DNA from: Lacinutrix jangbogonensis
GTDB lineage: Bacteria; Bacteroidota; Bacteroidia; Flavobacteriales; Flavobacteriaceae
Direction: 5' to 3'
Assembly: GCF_000797445.1 (NCBI RefSeq)
Contig: NZ_JSWF01000014.1
Span: 124,001 to 188,000 of the forward strand
DNA length: 64,000 nucleotides
The notes beneath the pieces are model-generated. The model did no database searches. It worked only from the letters and a program-made list of their open reading frames with translations, and had not been told where the DNA came from. Every line of letters starts with the position of its first letter. Position 1 is the stretch's first letter. The position numbers were made by a program, and so were the translations under genes. Of the stretch, positions 41,944 through 50,636 are shown piece after piece.

Positions 41944-42666
41944 ATGTTTTATTACTTAACAATAGCTTTACAAGGATTTTGTATTTATCATTTAATAAAG
42001 AATAGGAACCAATATTATTGGATTTTTCTAATCCTATTTATTCCAGTAATTGGCTCTATAATTTATCTTGTTACTCAGGTTTATAATAAGCGTGACGCTG
42101 ATGTTATAAAAGAAAACCTAACCTCGGTTTTAATTCCTACAAAAAAGGTTAAAGATTTAGAGAAAAAGCTTCAGTTTTCAGAGACGTTTCAAAACAGATT
42201 GGACGTAGCAGACGCGTTTTTCGAAATTAAAGATTATAGCAATGCTATTACCCATTATGAAGTCGCTTTAAAAGATGAAACTCAAAATAATTATTTCATA
42301 TTAGAGCAATTGATAGCATCTTACTATAATTTGAAAGATTATAATAAAACCATTGTTTACGCTGAAAAGCTAATGAGTTATCCTGAATTTAAGCAATCGA
42401 AATCAGAATTTATTTATGGATTGGCCTTAGATAAAACAGGTGATTATGAAGCTGCCGAAAAACATCTAAAATCTATAGATCAACGGTATTCTAATTATAG
42501 CGAACGTCTAGTATTGGCTAATTTTTTTATAGCAAAAGAAAAGGGTGATGAAGCAATAGAGATTCTAAACGAAATTGCTATTGAATCTCAGCACATGACA
42601 AAGCTCAACAAACGAAAGTATAGAGAAACTATTAGTGAAGTAGAAAAGCTATTAAAGAGTTTGTAA
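41944..42666 (+). CDS. Membrane-anchored TPR protein with PLDc_N-like N-terminus
   Basis: A 240-residue protein. Two short N-terminal helices (YLTIALQGFCIYHLIK and YYWIFLILFIPVIGSIIYLVTQV) match the phospholipase D N-terminal anchor type. The rest consists of three to four TPR-like helical pairs (NRLDVADAFFEIKDYSNAITHYEVAL, YFILEQLIASYYNLKDYNKTIVYAEKL, GLALDKTGDYEAAEKHLKSI). There is no enzyme domain. The function is unknown; a scaffold on the cytoplasmic face of the membrane is likely. Confidence 0.7.
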   Translation: MFYYLTIALQGFCIYHLIKNRNQYYWIFLILFIPVIGSIIYLVTQVYNKRDADVIKENLTSVLIPTKKVKDLEKKLQFSETFQNRLDVADAFFEIKDYSNAITHYEVALKDETQNNYFILEQLIASYYNLKDYNKTIVYAEKLMSYPEFKQSKSEFIYGLALDKTGDYEAAEKHLKSIDQRYSNYSERLVLANFFIAKEKGDEAIEILNEIAIESQHMTKLNKRKYRETISEVEKLLKSL

Positions 42667-42667
42667 T

Positions 42668-42807
42668 TTGTCATTCCTACGCAAGTAAGAACCTCTTTTT
42701 AAACATAGTAGTGTAGTTACTTGTCGAGAAAATGAACAAAGAATAAGTGTTTCCGGAACCTTAAAAGAAAAATAATCTAAAAAAGATTCTTGTTTTCGCA
42801 GGAAAAA
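42668..42807. repeat. Degenerate REP-like doublet before the glycosylase-like gene
   Basis: Left arm at 42668-42693 (GTCATTCCTACGCAAGTAAG) and right arm at 42785-42807 (GATTCTTGTTTTCGCAGGAA) are decayed versions of the manC doublet, in the same layout. The right arm ends 1 nt before the ATG at 42809. Confidence 0.55.
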
Positions 42808-42808
42808 T

Positions 42809-43525
42809 ATGTTTAAACACATTCATCCATACCAGCCTTTCATAAAAAACGACACTAAAAAACTAATTGTCGGTACGTTACCACCTCCAAGATTTACTAC
42901 AGGGAATCTATTAGAAAAAGATGTGAATTTCTGTTACGGAAGTTATTATAATAGTTTGTGGTTGTTTATAGAGAAAATTCATAACCTCAATTTACGTTAC
43001 GACCATTCTAGTGAAGCCATAATGCAGCGACAAAACTTCTTAATTAAACACCAAATTGGTGTTTGCGATATTGTAGAAAGCTGCGAGCGAGAAAAAGTAG
43101 ATGCCTCAGATATAGGTATGCAAAATATTAAGCTTCGCGATATCGTTAGCTATTTAAAGAACTATCCAAGTATTGAAACTATTTTATTTATTGGCGGAAA
43201 ATCTAAAAATGGTCCAGAGTACTTTTTTAGAAAACATATAAAAAATTATAATATAAAGCTAGAATTGGTGTCAAATGAAACGCCAAGAATACATCAATTT
43301 GAATTACACTGTCATTCCGCATCTTTCAACAACGTTAAAGATAAACTTCACAAAGAACCTGATAGTAAAAAAGTTAGAAAAATTAAAACAGTCTCATTAA
43401 CATCGTCTTCTGGAGCAGCCAACATTTCTATTGGTAGTAATCCTTTTTATAAACAACTGAAAGCGAGTAATCCCAAATTTAACACGTTCGCTTTTAGAGT
43501 TCTTCAGTATAGCGAGTATTTGTAG
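42809..43525 (+). CDS. Uracil-DNA glycosylase superfamily protein
   Basis: A 238-residue protein. The N-terminal core KKLIVGTLPPPRFTTGNLLEKDVNFCYGSYYNSLW resembles motif A of the UDG superfamily (GTxPPP), with IETILFIGGKSKNGPEYFFRKH as the central strand. The second motif is less clear (PRIHQFELHCHSASF). It may therefore be a DNA-repair glycosylase or a superfamily member with another function. It stands alone with a decayed REP-like element directly before its ATG. It is convergent with the next gene (4-nt gap). Confidence 0.7.
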   Translation: MFKHIHPYQPFIKNDTKKLIVGTLPPPRFTTGNLLEKDVNFCYGSYYNSLWLFIEKIHNLNLRYDHSSEAIMQRQNFLIKHQIGVCDIVESCEREKVDASDIGMQNIKLRDIVSYLKNYPSIETILFIGGKSKNGPEYFFRKHIKNYNIKLELVSNETPRIHQFELHCHSASFNNVKDKLHKEPDSKKVRKIKTVSLTSSSGAANISIGSNPFYKQLKASNPKFNTFAFRVLQYSEYL

Positions 43526-43529
43526 TTTT

Positions 43530-44801
43530 CTAAGATTTTTTAAGCTGTTTGCTGATTTTTTTAATAGCCGATTCTATAGATTTTTCTGGTTCAATAATAT
43601 TGTATTCTCCCCAAAATTCTGGATCTGCAAAACCAGAGGCTTCATCTGCTAAAATAGTATTAGGTTTTAATCTGTTTTTAGGCTTATTAACAAAAGTACT
43701 GGTGTTTTTATCCCAATCTGTAATTGCCATTTCACTTTGTAAAGTATAGCGGCTATTAAATAATTTATTGTCCCATTTAACTTTAAAAGACAATTCAATA
43801 TTGCTATAACCAAAGTGCCATTTTCCATTTTTCACTCTGTAATTAACACGGTAGGAAGCTCTAGTAGGATATACAGTAGCTTTACGTGGTTTCTTTTTTA
43901 CAAATAATTTACTGGCTTGCTTTCTATTACTAACATTAAGATTATAAACAGCACTTGTTAAGGCATAGTTTTCTGCATCTATATATAGTTTACCAAAATA
44001 CATTGGTCTTGTAATATTATCTTTTTGTTTAAAATGTACTACAAAAATGAGTTTGTTATTTATTTGTGTCGATTTATTAAAACTAAAAGTATAATCGTCT
44101 ATATCGTCTGCATTAAAAATATACTCAGGATATTTAATTATATCTGTGTGTAAAGTACTAAATGGGCCTCCTTGTAATTTTAATGCTAAAGTGTCTAATC
44201 GAGAGTAATCTGTGTTTTTTCTAGCTTTAATAAGTTTGATTGCATCTTTTCTATTTGAAACATAAGGGTATTTGTAGATTTTTAAAACGGCCTCAGAAAG
44301 CGATGCGTTTTTATTTCGTTTTTTAATAGTTTCTCTGTAGAAACTCGTCATTACCGTTTCTGTATTTAAGTAGTTGTCAGCTTTTAAATTCAATGTTTTT
44401 TTTACGAGAGTTTCTGCGTCTTTAGGTGCGTTAATGTCTACTTGAGCGAGCACAGTTGCCGCAATAATTAGTTTTATTTTGGTATTCCTTTTTTTTAATG
44501 TTATTAATGGAATTTGTAGTTTTTTATACCCTAAATACGATACTAAAACAGCTTTGTCTAGATGCTTATTTGGGACTTTTAGTATAAACTCGCCTTCACT
44601 GTTTGTTATAGTGCTAATGTTTGTGCCAATAACTAATAAGTCGGCCAATGCTAACGCTTTATTAGAATCCGTATCAATAACTTTTCCTTTGAATTCTTGG
44701 CTGTTTTGAGCATAAGTTATGCTTTGAAAGCTCGTAAAAAGGAGTGTCAATAAGAGGGCGTAAAAAAGGCTCTGTCTATTATTTTTAATTGCAGATGTCA
44801 T
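43530..44801 (-). CDS. Secreted CarboxypepD_reg-like domain protein
   Basis: A 423-residue protein with a signal peptide (about 1-31, ending in YAQ). The CarboxypepD_reg-like Ig domain follows (QEFKGKVIDTDSNKALALADLLVIGTNISTITNSEGEFILKVP), then a long beta-rich region (DTLALKLQGGPFSTLHTDIIKYPEYIF, YFGKLYIDAENYALTSAVYNLNVS). This two-part form occurs often among Bacteroidota periplasmic and outer-membrane proteins. No beta-barrel receptor domain and no sorting signal are present. The function is unknown; an outer-membrane or periplasmic role is likely. Confidence 0.75.
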   Translation of the reverse strand: MTSAIKNNRQSLFYALLLTLLFTSFQSITYAQNSQEFKGKVIDTDSNKALALADLLVIGTNISTITNSEGEFILKVPNKHLDKAVLVSYLGYKKLQIPLITLKKRNTKIKLIIAATVLAQVDINAPKDAETLVKKTLNLKADNYLNTETVMTSFYRETIKKRNKNASLSEAVLKIYKYPYVSNRKDAIKLIKARKNTDYSRLDTLALKLQGGPFSTLHTDIIKYPEYIFNADDIDDYTFSFNKSTQINNKLIFVVHFKQKDNITRPMYFGKLYIDAENYALTSAVYNLNVSNRKQASKLFVKKKPRKATVYPTRASYRVNYRVKNGKWHFGYSNIELSFKVKWDNKLFNSRYTLQSEMAITDWDKNTSTFVNKPKNRLKPNTILADEASGFADPEFWGEYNIIEPEKSIESAIKKISKQLKKS

Positions 44802-44882
44802 AACAACGATATTTTATACTATAATGCTTAAAGTTAAGCATAAAGCCTGTTTAATGGTCGCCAATTCTGTTAAATAAGTAGT

Positions 44883-45671
44883 TTACCATATCACATCTGT
44901 AAGCCAGGTAGCCGCGTCTTGCAAATAGCTAATGTAATTACAAGGTTCTACATGTGTTAACCCAGTTGCAATTACTAATGTTGTGTTGCTGCCAGAAAGA
45001 GAAGTGTCGTTTACCCAAGTTTGAGTATTCTCTAGCGGAAATAAGGTGTCATTTTCTCCGTGAATGACATAAGTTGGCGTTGGTATTATTCGAGCTGTAT
45101 TGTCTGGGTTATAAGAGCCATAAGCACTAGCCATTGGGATACCCGCAGAAAAGATATTGGAGTAATTTTCACTATACCACCAAGCACCATTGCCACCATC
45201 GCTATAACCATTAACAACAACTTTGTTGGTGTCTACAGGTAAATAATCACTTGCTAAATCTACAAGCGTAATTATTTGTCTTTGGTTATAAGGTTCAAAC
45301 CATTGTAATCCTCTGTTATTAGGGCTTATTATTATAGCGTCTAAAGCTTCGAAACCTGGTTCGGCATAGCAAGCTGTGTTTTTATGAGCATTACTATCAC
45401 CTCCAGAAAAACCATGTAATGTAATTATTAGAGGTCTGTTGTTATTTGTTAAGTCTACATTAGGCATGATGACTCTAAATTCCCAAAAAGCGTTATCGAC
45501 ACCAATTAAGGAAACATCGTTAATACCAGTTGAAAATGTTAAACTGTTAAAGTCGTTTTGAACATCTGCAAAAGTTCTTGCAGGAAGAGCGTTACTGTCG
45601 TCACTATCACTGCAGCTATAAATTAGTGTAAAAAGTAATAGGCACGCCAAAAGGTGTTTTAAAGTTTTCAT
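44883..45671 (-). CDS. Alpha/beta-hydrolase lipoprotein (esterase/depolymerase-like)
   Basis: A 262-residue lipoprotein (lipobox LIYSC, cysteine 20). The alpha/beta-hydrolase core is seen in RPLIITLHGFSGGDSNAH (oxyanion region), the nucleophile elbow GYSDGGNGAWW and YVIHGENDTLFP with the acidic residue. The catalytic histidine is probably in GLTHVEP. This resembles PHB depolymerase and phospholipase/carboxylesterase (LpqC-like) proteins. The substrate is unknown. It is separated from the next minus-strand gene by 81 nt. Confidence 0.8.
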   Translation of the reverse strand: MKTLKHLLACLLLFTLIYSCSDSDDSNALPARTFADVQNDFNSLTFSTGINDVSLIGVDNAFWEFRVIMPNVDLTNNNRPLIITLHGFSGGDSNAHKNTACYAEPGFEALDAIIISPNNRGLQWFEPYNQRQIITLVDLASDYLPVDTNKVVVNGYSDGGNGAWWYSENYSNIFSAGIPMASAYGSYNPDNTARIIPTPTYVIHGENDTLFPLENTQTWVNDTSLSGSNTTLVIATGLTHVEPCNYISYLQDAATWLTDVIW

Positions 45672-45772
45672 AGTTTTTTTTATTAAAAATAGTAAAAAAT
45701 CGTAGGGTAATACTACTTTAGTTAAATCAATATTAAAAGTTATAGATATTAATTTTAGTTTTAAAAAGAGAG

Positions 45773-45780
45773 TATCTTTA
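45773..45780 (+). promoter_or_regulatory. bshC -7 promoter element
   Basis: TATCTTTA matches TAnnTTTG at seven of eight positions, 17 nt before the bshC ATG. Confidence 0.45.
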
Positions 45781-45797
45781 CAAAAACAAGCTTTTTT

Positions 45798-47393
45798 ATG
45801 CCGTCAGATTGTATTTCGTTTAAAGACACAGGATATTTTTCTAAACTTATTTGTGATTATTTAGCTGAAGCTGAAATGCTAAAGCCATTATATAACCGTT
45901 TCCCTAAACTTGAAAATTTTAAGGAGCAAATAGAAGAGAAAAGTACTTCTTTTAATCAAGAATCACGAACTGTTTTGGTTGATGTTTTGCATGAACAGTA
46001 TAAAAATACTGAAACTTCTAAGGCTACTTTGGATAATATTGAAGCCTTAACTAACAGCACAACTTTTACAGTAACCACAGGTCATCAATTAAACTTATTC
46101 ACTGGGCCTTTGTATTTTTTACATAAAATTGTCTCCACAATAAATTTAGCTAAAGAATTAAAAGTAAAATATCCCAAACATAATGTTGTGCCAATCTATT
46201 GGATGGCTTCCGAAGATCATGATTTTGAAGAAATTAACTATTTTAATTTTAAAGGAAAGAAAATTCAGTGGAACAGAAAATCTTCTGGTGCTGTTGGAGC
46301 ACTAAACACAGAAGGATTAGAAGCTGTTTTCCAAACGTTCTCTAAAGAATTGGGTGTTGGTAAAAATGCAGATACCCTTCGCCAGTTTTTCAAGAGCGCC
46401 TATTTAGAACATGATAATCTTGCAGATGCTACTAAGTATCTTGCAAACAAATTATTTGGTGACTATGGTTTAGTAATCGTAGAAGCTAACAATAGAGAAT
46501 TAAAACGTCTATTTGTACCACATATTGAAAAGGAGTTAAAAGAACAAATTTCAGAACAAAAGGTTTTAGAAACTAATGCTAAAATAGAAGCTTTAGATTT
46601 TGGGATACAGGTAAACCCCAGAGAAATAAATCTTTTTTATATTACTGAAAGATTACGAGAACGCATTGTTTTAAAAGATAATGTTTATAAAGTACTCAAT
46701 ACCACAATTAGTTGGAGTAAAAGTGAATTAATAAAACACTTGTATGAGGTGCCAGAACGGTTTTCACCAAATGTTATTTTAAGACCATTATATCAAGAAG
46801 TGATATTGCCCAACCTGTGTTACATTGGTGGTGGTGGGGAATTAGCGTATTGGTTTCAATTAAAATCTAATTTTGAAGCTCATAACGTAGTTTTTCCTAT
46901 GCTATTACTGCGTAATTCAGTATTAATAAAAACAAAACAGCAAGCTGATAAGCTAAAGAAGCTCAACATTTCTAATAAAGATGTTTTCTTAAAGCGAGAG
47001 TCTTTCATTAATAAGAAAGTAAGAGAAGTTTCCAATATAGATATAGATTTTTCAGAACAGATAAAATATTTAAAAAGTCAGTTTGAAGATTTATATACGT
47101 TAGCGAAACAAACAGATGTGTCTTTTGTTGGTGCAGTGTCTGCACAAGAAAAAAAGCAAATTAACGGACTTCAAAACCTTGAAAAACGCTTGCTTACTGC
47201 ACAAAAGAGAAAACTAAAAGATCAAGTAGCTCGCATGACGCTGCTTCAAAACGAGCTATTTCCAAATAATAGTTTGCAGGAGCGAAATGCTAATTTTAGC
47301 GAATTGTATTTGGAATTTGGAACCGAATTAATCCCTCAATTAATTAAATATTTAAAGCCTTTAGAGGGTCAATTTTCAATTCTTGAATTATAA
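45798..47393 (+). CDS. bshC: Bacillithiol biosynthesis cysteine-adding enzyme BshC
   Basis: A 531-residue protein that catalyses the last step of bacillithiol synthesis, joining cysteine to glucosaminyl-malate. The family start (CISFKDTGYFSKLICDYLAE), TVTTGHQLNLFTGPLYFLHKIVSTINLAKELK, VPIYWMASEDHDFEEINYFNFKGKK and LYQEVILPNLCYIGGGGELAYWFQLK are all typical. The C-terminal coiled coil (about 420-500) is also a BshC feature. The other bacillithiol genes (bshA, bshB) are not in the window. The PLP decarboxylase gene begins 3 nt later, so the two are co-transcribed. Confidence 0.93.
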   Translation: MPSDCISFKDTGYFSKLICDYLAEAEMLKPLYNRFPKLENFKEQIEEKSTSFNQESRTVLVDVLHEQYKNTETSKATLDNIEALTNSTTFTVTTGHQLNLFTGPLYFLHKIVSTINLAKELKVKYPKHNVVPIYWMASEDHDFEEINYFNFKGKKIQWNRKSSGAVGALNTEGLEAVFQTFSKELGVGKNADTLRQFFKSAYLEHDNLADATKYLANKLFGDYGLVIVEANNRELKRLFVPHIEKELKEQISEQKVLETNAKIEALDFGIQVNPREINLFYITERLRERIVLKDNVYKVLNTTISWSKSELIKHLYEVPERFSPNVILRPLYQEVILPNLCYIGGGGELAYWFQLKSNFEAHNVVFPMLLLRNSVLIKTKQQADKLKKLNISNKDVFLKRESFINKKVREVSNIDIDFSEQIKYLKSQFEDLYTLAKQTDVSFVGAVSAQEKKQINGLQNLEKRLLTAQKRKLKDQVARMTLLQNELFPNNSLQERNANFSELYLEFGTELIPQLIKYLKPLEGQFSILEL

Positions 47394-47396
47394 GCA

Positions 47397-48770
47397 ATGC
47401 ATAAAATAGATTTAGATTTAATTGAAATGACACTTGATGTCATGAAACACACCATAGATCGTATTTCAAAATCAGATGATAAAATTGGTAGACCACAAAA
47501 GGCAGAAACACTAAAAGCTCTAGTGGGCGAAACCGTAACACGAGAAGGTATTGGTGGTGAAACGGCATTTAATCTTTGGAAAAAACATTTAATGCATGCT
47601 AATGTAAAGTCAGATCATCCACGACACTTAGCATTTGTTCCTGCAGCTCCAACAAGAGCAGCAATTATGTTCGATTTAGTAACTTCGGTTTCTAGTATTC
47701 ATGGTTCATATTGGATGGAAGGAGCCGGAGGGATTTTTTGCGAAAACGAGGCCATGAAATGGATCGTATCCCTAACCGGTTTGCCAGAAGGTGCTTTTGG
47801 AGTCTTTACAAGTGGTGGAACTGCAGCAAATTTATCGGCAATAGTTGCTGCACGAGAATATTGGAGAAGTTTAAACGATAAAAATAAAGTAGAAAAAGGT
47901 TTGATAATTACATCTTCTGGAGCACATTCTTCTATAAAAGCAATGGCAAAAATTGTAGATGTTGATGTGTTATTGTTGGAAACGGAAGATAAATTAACAG
48001 GTGAAGATTTAAAGCACGCTATTTTAGGTTTAACAGCACACGAAAGACAACGTTTGTTTGCAGTTGTAGCTACAGGCGGAACGACAAACGCAGGGATAAT
48101 TGACGATTTAGAAGGTATTGCAACCATTTGTGAAGCTGAAAAATTATGGTATCATGTAGATGCTGCATACGGAGGAGGCGCTTTAGTAGCAGATTCTGTA
48201 AGGCATTTGTTTAATGGTATTGAAAAGGCAGATAGTATTACCATAGATCCCCATAAATGGATGTTTGCTCCTTACGATTGTGGAGCAGTACTTTATAAAG
48301 AACCAGAATTAGCCAAAAAGGCGCATTCACAACAAGGTTCTTATTTAGATATTTTTAAAGATGAAGGAGCGCATGGTTTTAATCCATCAGACTATCAAGT
48401 GCAATTAACACGTCGTGTTAGAGGATTACCACTATGGTTTAGTTTGGCAACACATGGAACAGATAGATACAAAGAAGCAGTAGAAAAAGGATTGGAGTTA
48501 GCTGTTATTACAGGTAAATTAATAGAAAGTTTAGACCATGTAGAATTAGTTAGAGCACCAAGTTTATCTTGTGTCTTATACCGAAGAAAAGGATGGACAC
48601 CAAACGAATATCGAGATTGGACATTTACTAATCACGAAAAAGGTTTTGCATTAGTAACACCTACAAAATGGAAAAATGGAGATGCTTTTGAAACCGTCTC
48701 ACGTTTTTGTTTTATAAATCCAGATACTAAAGAAAATGATATTTTAGCTATTTTGGAGTCTATGAGGTAA
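47397..48770 (+). CDS. PLP-dependent group II amino-acid decarboxylase
   Basis: A 457-residue enzyme of the glutamate/aromatic/aspartate decarboxylase fold (aspartate aminotransferase superfamily). The cofactor lysine is K287 (DPHKWMF), with H253-V-D255-A-A-Y holding the pyridine ring and TSGGTAANLSAIVAAR binding phosphate. GSYWMEGAGGIFCENEAMKWI resembles the substrate-side loops of group II decarboxylases. The substrate is not clear: glutamate, aspartate, diaminobutyrate, cysteine-derived or aromatic acids are possible. Position 3 nt after bshC hints at a thiol-related amine, but that is inference only. Confidence 0.85.
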   Translation: MHKIDLDLIEMTLDVMKHTIDRISKSDDKIGRPQKAETLKALVGETVTREGIGGETAFNLWKKHLMHANVKSDHPRHLAFVPAAPTRAAIMFDLVTSVSSIHGSYWMEGAGGIFCENEAMKWIVSLTGLPEGAFGVFTSGGTAANLSAIVAAREYWRSLNDKNKVEKGLIITSSGAHSSIKAMAKIVDVDVLLLETEDKLTGEDLKHAILGLTAHERQRLFAVVATGGTTNAGIIDDLEGIATICEAEKLWYHVDAAYGGGALVADSVRHLFNGIEKADSITIDPHKWMFAPYDCGAVLYKEPELAKKAHSQQGSYLDIFKDEGAHGFNPSDYQVQLTRRVRGLPLWFSLATHGTDRYKEAVEKGLELAVITGKLIESLDHVELVRAPSLSCVLYRRKGWTPNEYRDWTFTNHEKGFALVTPTKWKNGDAFETVSRFCFINPDTKENDILAILESMR

Positions 48771-48840
48771 AATATATAGACTGTTAAAAAGTAGAGTAAA
48801 AAAATCTTAATTCGTCATTCGTCAATCAAAAATCAATTAC

Positions 48841-48848
48841 TATTTTTG
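48841..48848 (+). promoter_or_regulatory. guaA -7 promoter element (leaderless arrangement)
   Basis: TATTTTTG, an exact match, is followed by only 3 nt (CGC) before the ATG at 48852. A TTCG lies exactly 19 nt upstream (48818-48821) as a near -33 box. The transcription start should lie at or inside the start codon. Confidence 0.6.
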
Positions 48849-48851
48849 CGC

Positions 48852-50384
48852 ATGCAACATGATAAAGTACTTATTTTAGATTTTGGATCGCAATACACAC
48901 AACTTATTGCGCGTAGAGTTCGAGAACTTAATATCTATTCAGAGATATTTCCATTCAATAAAATTCCAACAAATTTAGACGATTATAAGGCGGTTATTCT
49001 TTCGGGGAGCCCAATGTCTGTGAGATCTGCGGAAGCTTTTCATCCAGATTTAAAAGGTATTCGTGGTGTAAAACCAATGCTTGCGGTCTGTTATGGAGCC
49101 CAATATTTAGCTCATTTTTCAGGAGGAGAAGTCGCAGAATCTAATACCCGTGAATATGGTAGAGCTAACTTAAGCTTTGTTGAAGAAGATGCCTTTTTAA
49201 AAGGAATTTCGGTAGGAAGTCAAGTATGGATGAGCCATAGTGATACTATAAAAAGTTTACCAACAAACGGAAAATTGTTAGCCAGTACTCACGATGTAAA
49301 AAATGCAGCCTATAAAATAGAAGGAGAAGCAACGTATGCAATCCAGTTCCATCCAGAAGTATACCATTCTAAAGACGGAAAACTATTATTAGAAAACTTC
49401 TTAATAAACATTGCAAATGTAAATCCAGATTGGACACCAAATGCCTTTGTTGGCGAAACGGTAGAAGCTTTACAAGCTCAGATAGGTAAGGATAAAGTGG
49501 TGCTTGGTTTATCTGGAGGTGTAGACTCTTCGGTAGCAGCCATGTTATTGCATAAAGCTATCGGTGAAAATTTATATTGCATTTTTGTAAACAACGGTTT
49601 ACTGCGTAAAAACGAATTTACAGAGGTATTGGAGCAATACAAAGGCATGGGCTTAAATGTAAAAGGAGTAGATGCTTCGGCACGCTTTTTGGATGCCCTT
49701 GCAGGAAAGAGTGACCCAGAAGAAAAACGTAAAGCTATAGGTCGTGTCTTTATAGAGGTTTTCGATGATGAAGCACACGAAATAGAAGATGTGAAATTTC
49801 TAGCACAGGGCACAATTTATCCAGATATAATAGAAAGTGTGAGTGCTACTGGTGGACCAAGTGTAACTATAAAAAGTCATCATAATGTGGGTGGATTGCC
49901 AGATTTCATGAAACTAAAAATCGTTGAACCACTTAAAGCCTTATTTAAAGATGAGGTGCGTAGAGTAGGAGCTTCAATGAATATGGACGCAACGCTTTTA
50001 GGGCGCCATCCTTTTCCAGGTCCAGGTTTGGCTATTAGAATTTTGGGAGATATTACTCCAGAAAAAGTTCGTATTTTACAAGAGGTCGATGCCGTTTTTA
50101 TTAATGGATTAAGAGCAGCTGGATTATACGACAAGGTTTGGCAAGCAGGTGCGATTTTATTGCCAGTAAACAGTGTTGGAGTTATGGGAGACGAGCGAAC
50201 ATACGAAAAATGTGTAGCACTTAGGGCTGTGGAAAGTACAGATGGTATGACTGCAGATTGGGTAAATTTACCTTATGAGTTTTTGCAAAAAACCAGTAAC
50301 GATATAATAAACAAAGTAAAAGGCGTAAACAGAGTGGTTTACGATATTAGTAGCAAGCCGCCAGCAACAATAGAGTGGGAATAA
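48852..50384 (+). CDS. guaA: GMP synthase (glutamine-hydrolysing)
   Basis: A 510-residue enzyme that makes GMP from XMP, glutamine and ATP. The N-terminal class I glutaminase has C80 (AVCYGAQY) with the His/Glu pair in [10 protein letters not shown]. The ATP-pyrophosphatase motif is LSGGVDSSV at about 218, and the dimerisation domain ends in the family's IEWE. A TTG in frame at 48846 would add two residues but lies inside the promoter box, so the ATG at 48852 ([14 protein letters not shown]) is preferred. The promoter spacing implies a leaderless mRNA. Confidence 0.96.
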   Translation: MQHDKVLILDFGSQYTQLIARRVRELNIYSEIFPFNKIPTNLDDYKAVILSGSPMSVRSAEAFHPDLKGIRGVKPMLAVCYGAQYLAHFSGGEVAESNTREYGRANLSFVEEDAFLKGISVGSQVWMSHSDTIKSLPTNGKLLASTHDVKNAAYKIEGEATYAIQFHPEVYHSKDGKLLLENFLINIANVNPDWTPNAFVGETVEALQAQIGKDKVVLGLSGGVDSSVAAMLLHKAIGENLYCIFVNNGLLRKNEFTEVLEQYKGMGLNVKGVDASARFLDALAGKSDPEEKRKAIGRVFIEVFDDEAHEIEDVKFLAQGTIYPDIIESVSATGGPSVTIKSHHNVGGLPDFMKLKIVEPLKALFKDEVRRVGASMNMDATLLGRHPFPGPGLAIRILGDITPEKVRILQEVDAVFINGLRAAGLYDKVWQAGAILLPVNSVGVMGDERTYEKCVALRAVESTDGMTADWVNLPYEFLQKTSNDIINKVKGVNRVVYDISSKPPATIEWE

Positions 50385-50476
50385 TAATTATAACTGTCAC
50401 TTCTAGTGCTTTTTTGAGAAAAGACAAAAAATAGCAGCGATAAGAAGGACGTTACCATGAGAGTCGCGTTTCAATT

Positions 50477-50535
50477 TATTTTGAACGCAGTCGAAAGGTT
50501 ATATCTTTTTTCTGCTGAACTTGTTTCAGTGTTTC
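50477..50535. repeat. REP-type intergenic repeat (second family)
   Basis: TTTATTTTGAACGCAGTCGAAAG (50477-50499) matches 62880-62902 at 19 of 23 positions. It is followed by the small dyad CTGAA-CTTGT-TTCAG (50514-50528). Together they resemble the common Bacteroidota intergenic repeats of the TTGAGCGAAGTCGAAAG type. The rest of the 50385-50636 gap shows no gene. Confidence 0.5.
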
Positions 50536-50612
50536 TCTAAGCTAATGGTGTTTTTGTTTTAAGAGAATACCGCGATTTTAAGCAAAAAAAGATGCCACTA
50601 CAACCGCAAACG

Positions 50613-50620
50613 CAACTTTG
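50613..50620 (+). promoter_or_regulatory. -7 box of the LysM-protein gene
   Basis: CAACTTTG matches TAnnTTTG at seven of eight positions, 16 nt before the ATG at 50637. Confidence 0.35.
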
Positions 50621-50636
50621 AACGTATAATAAACAT

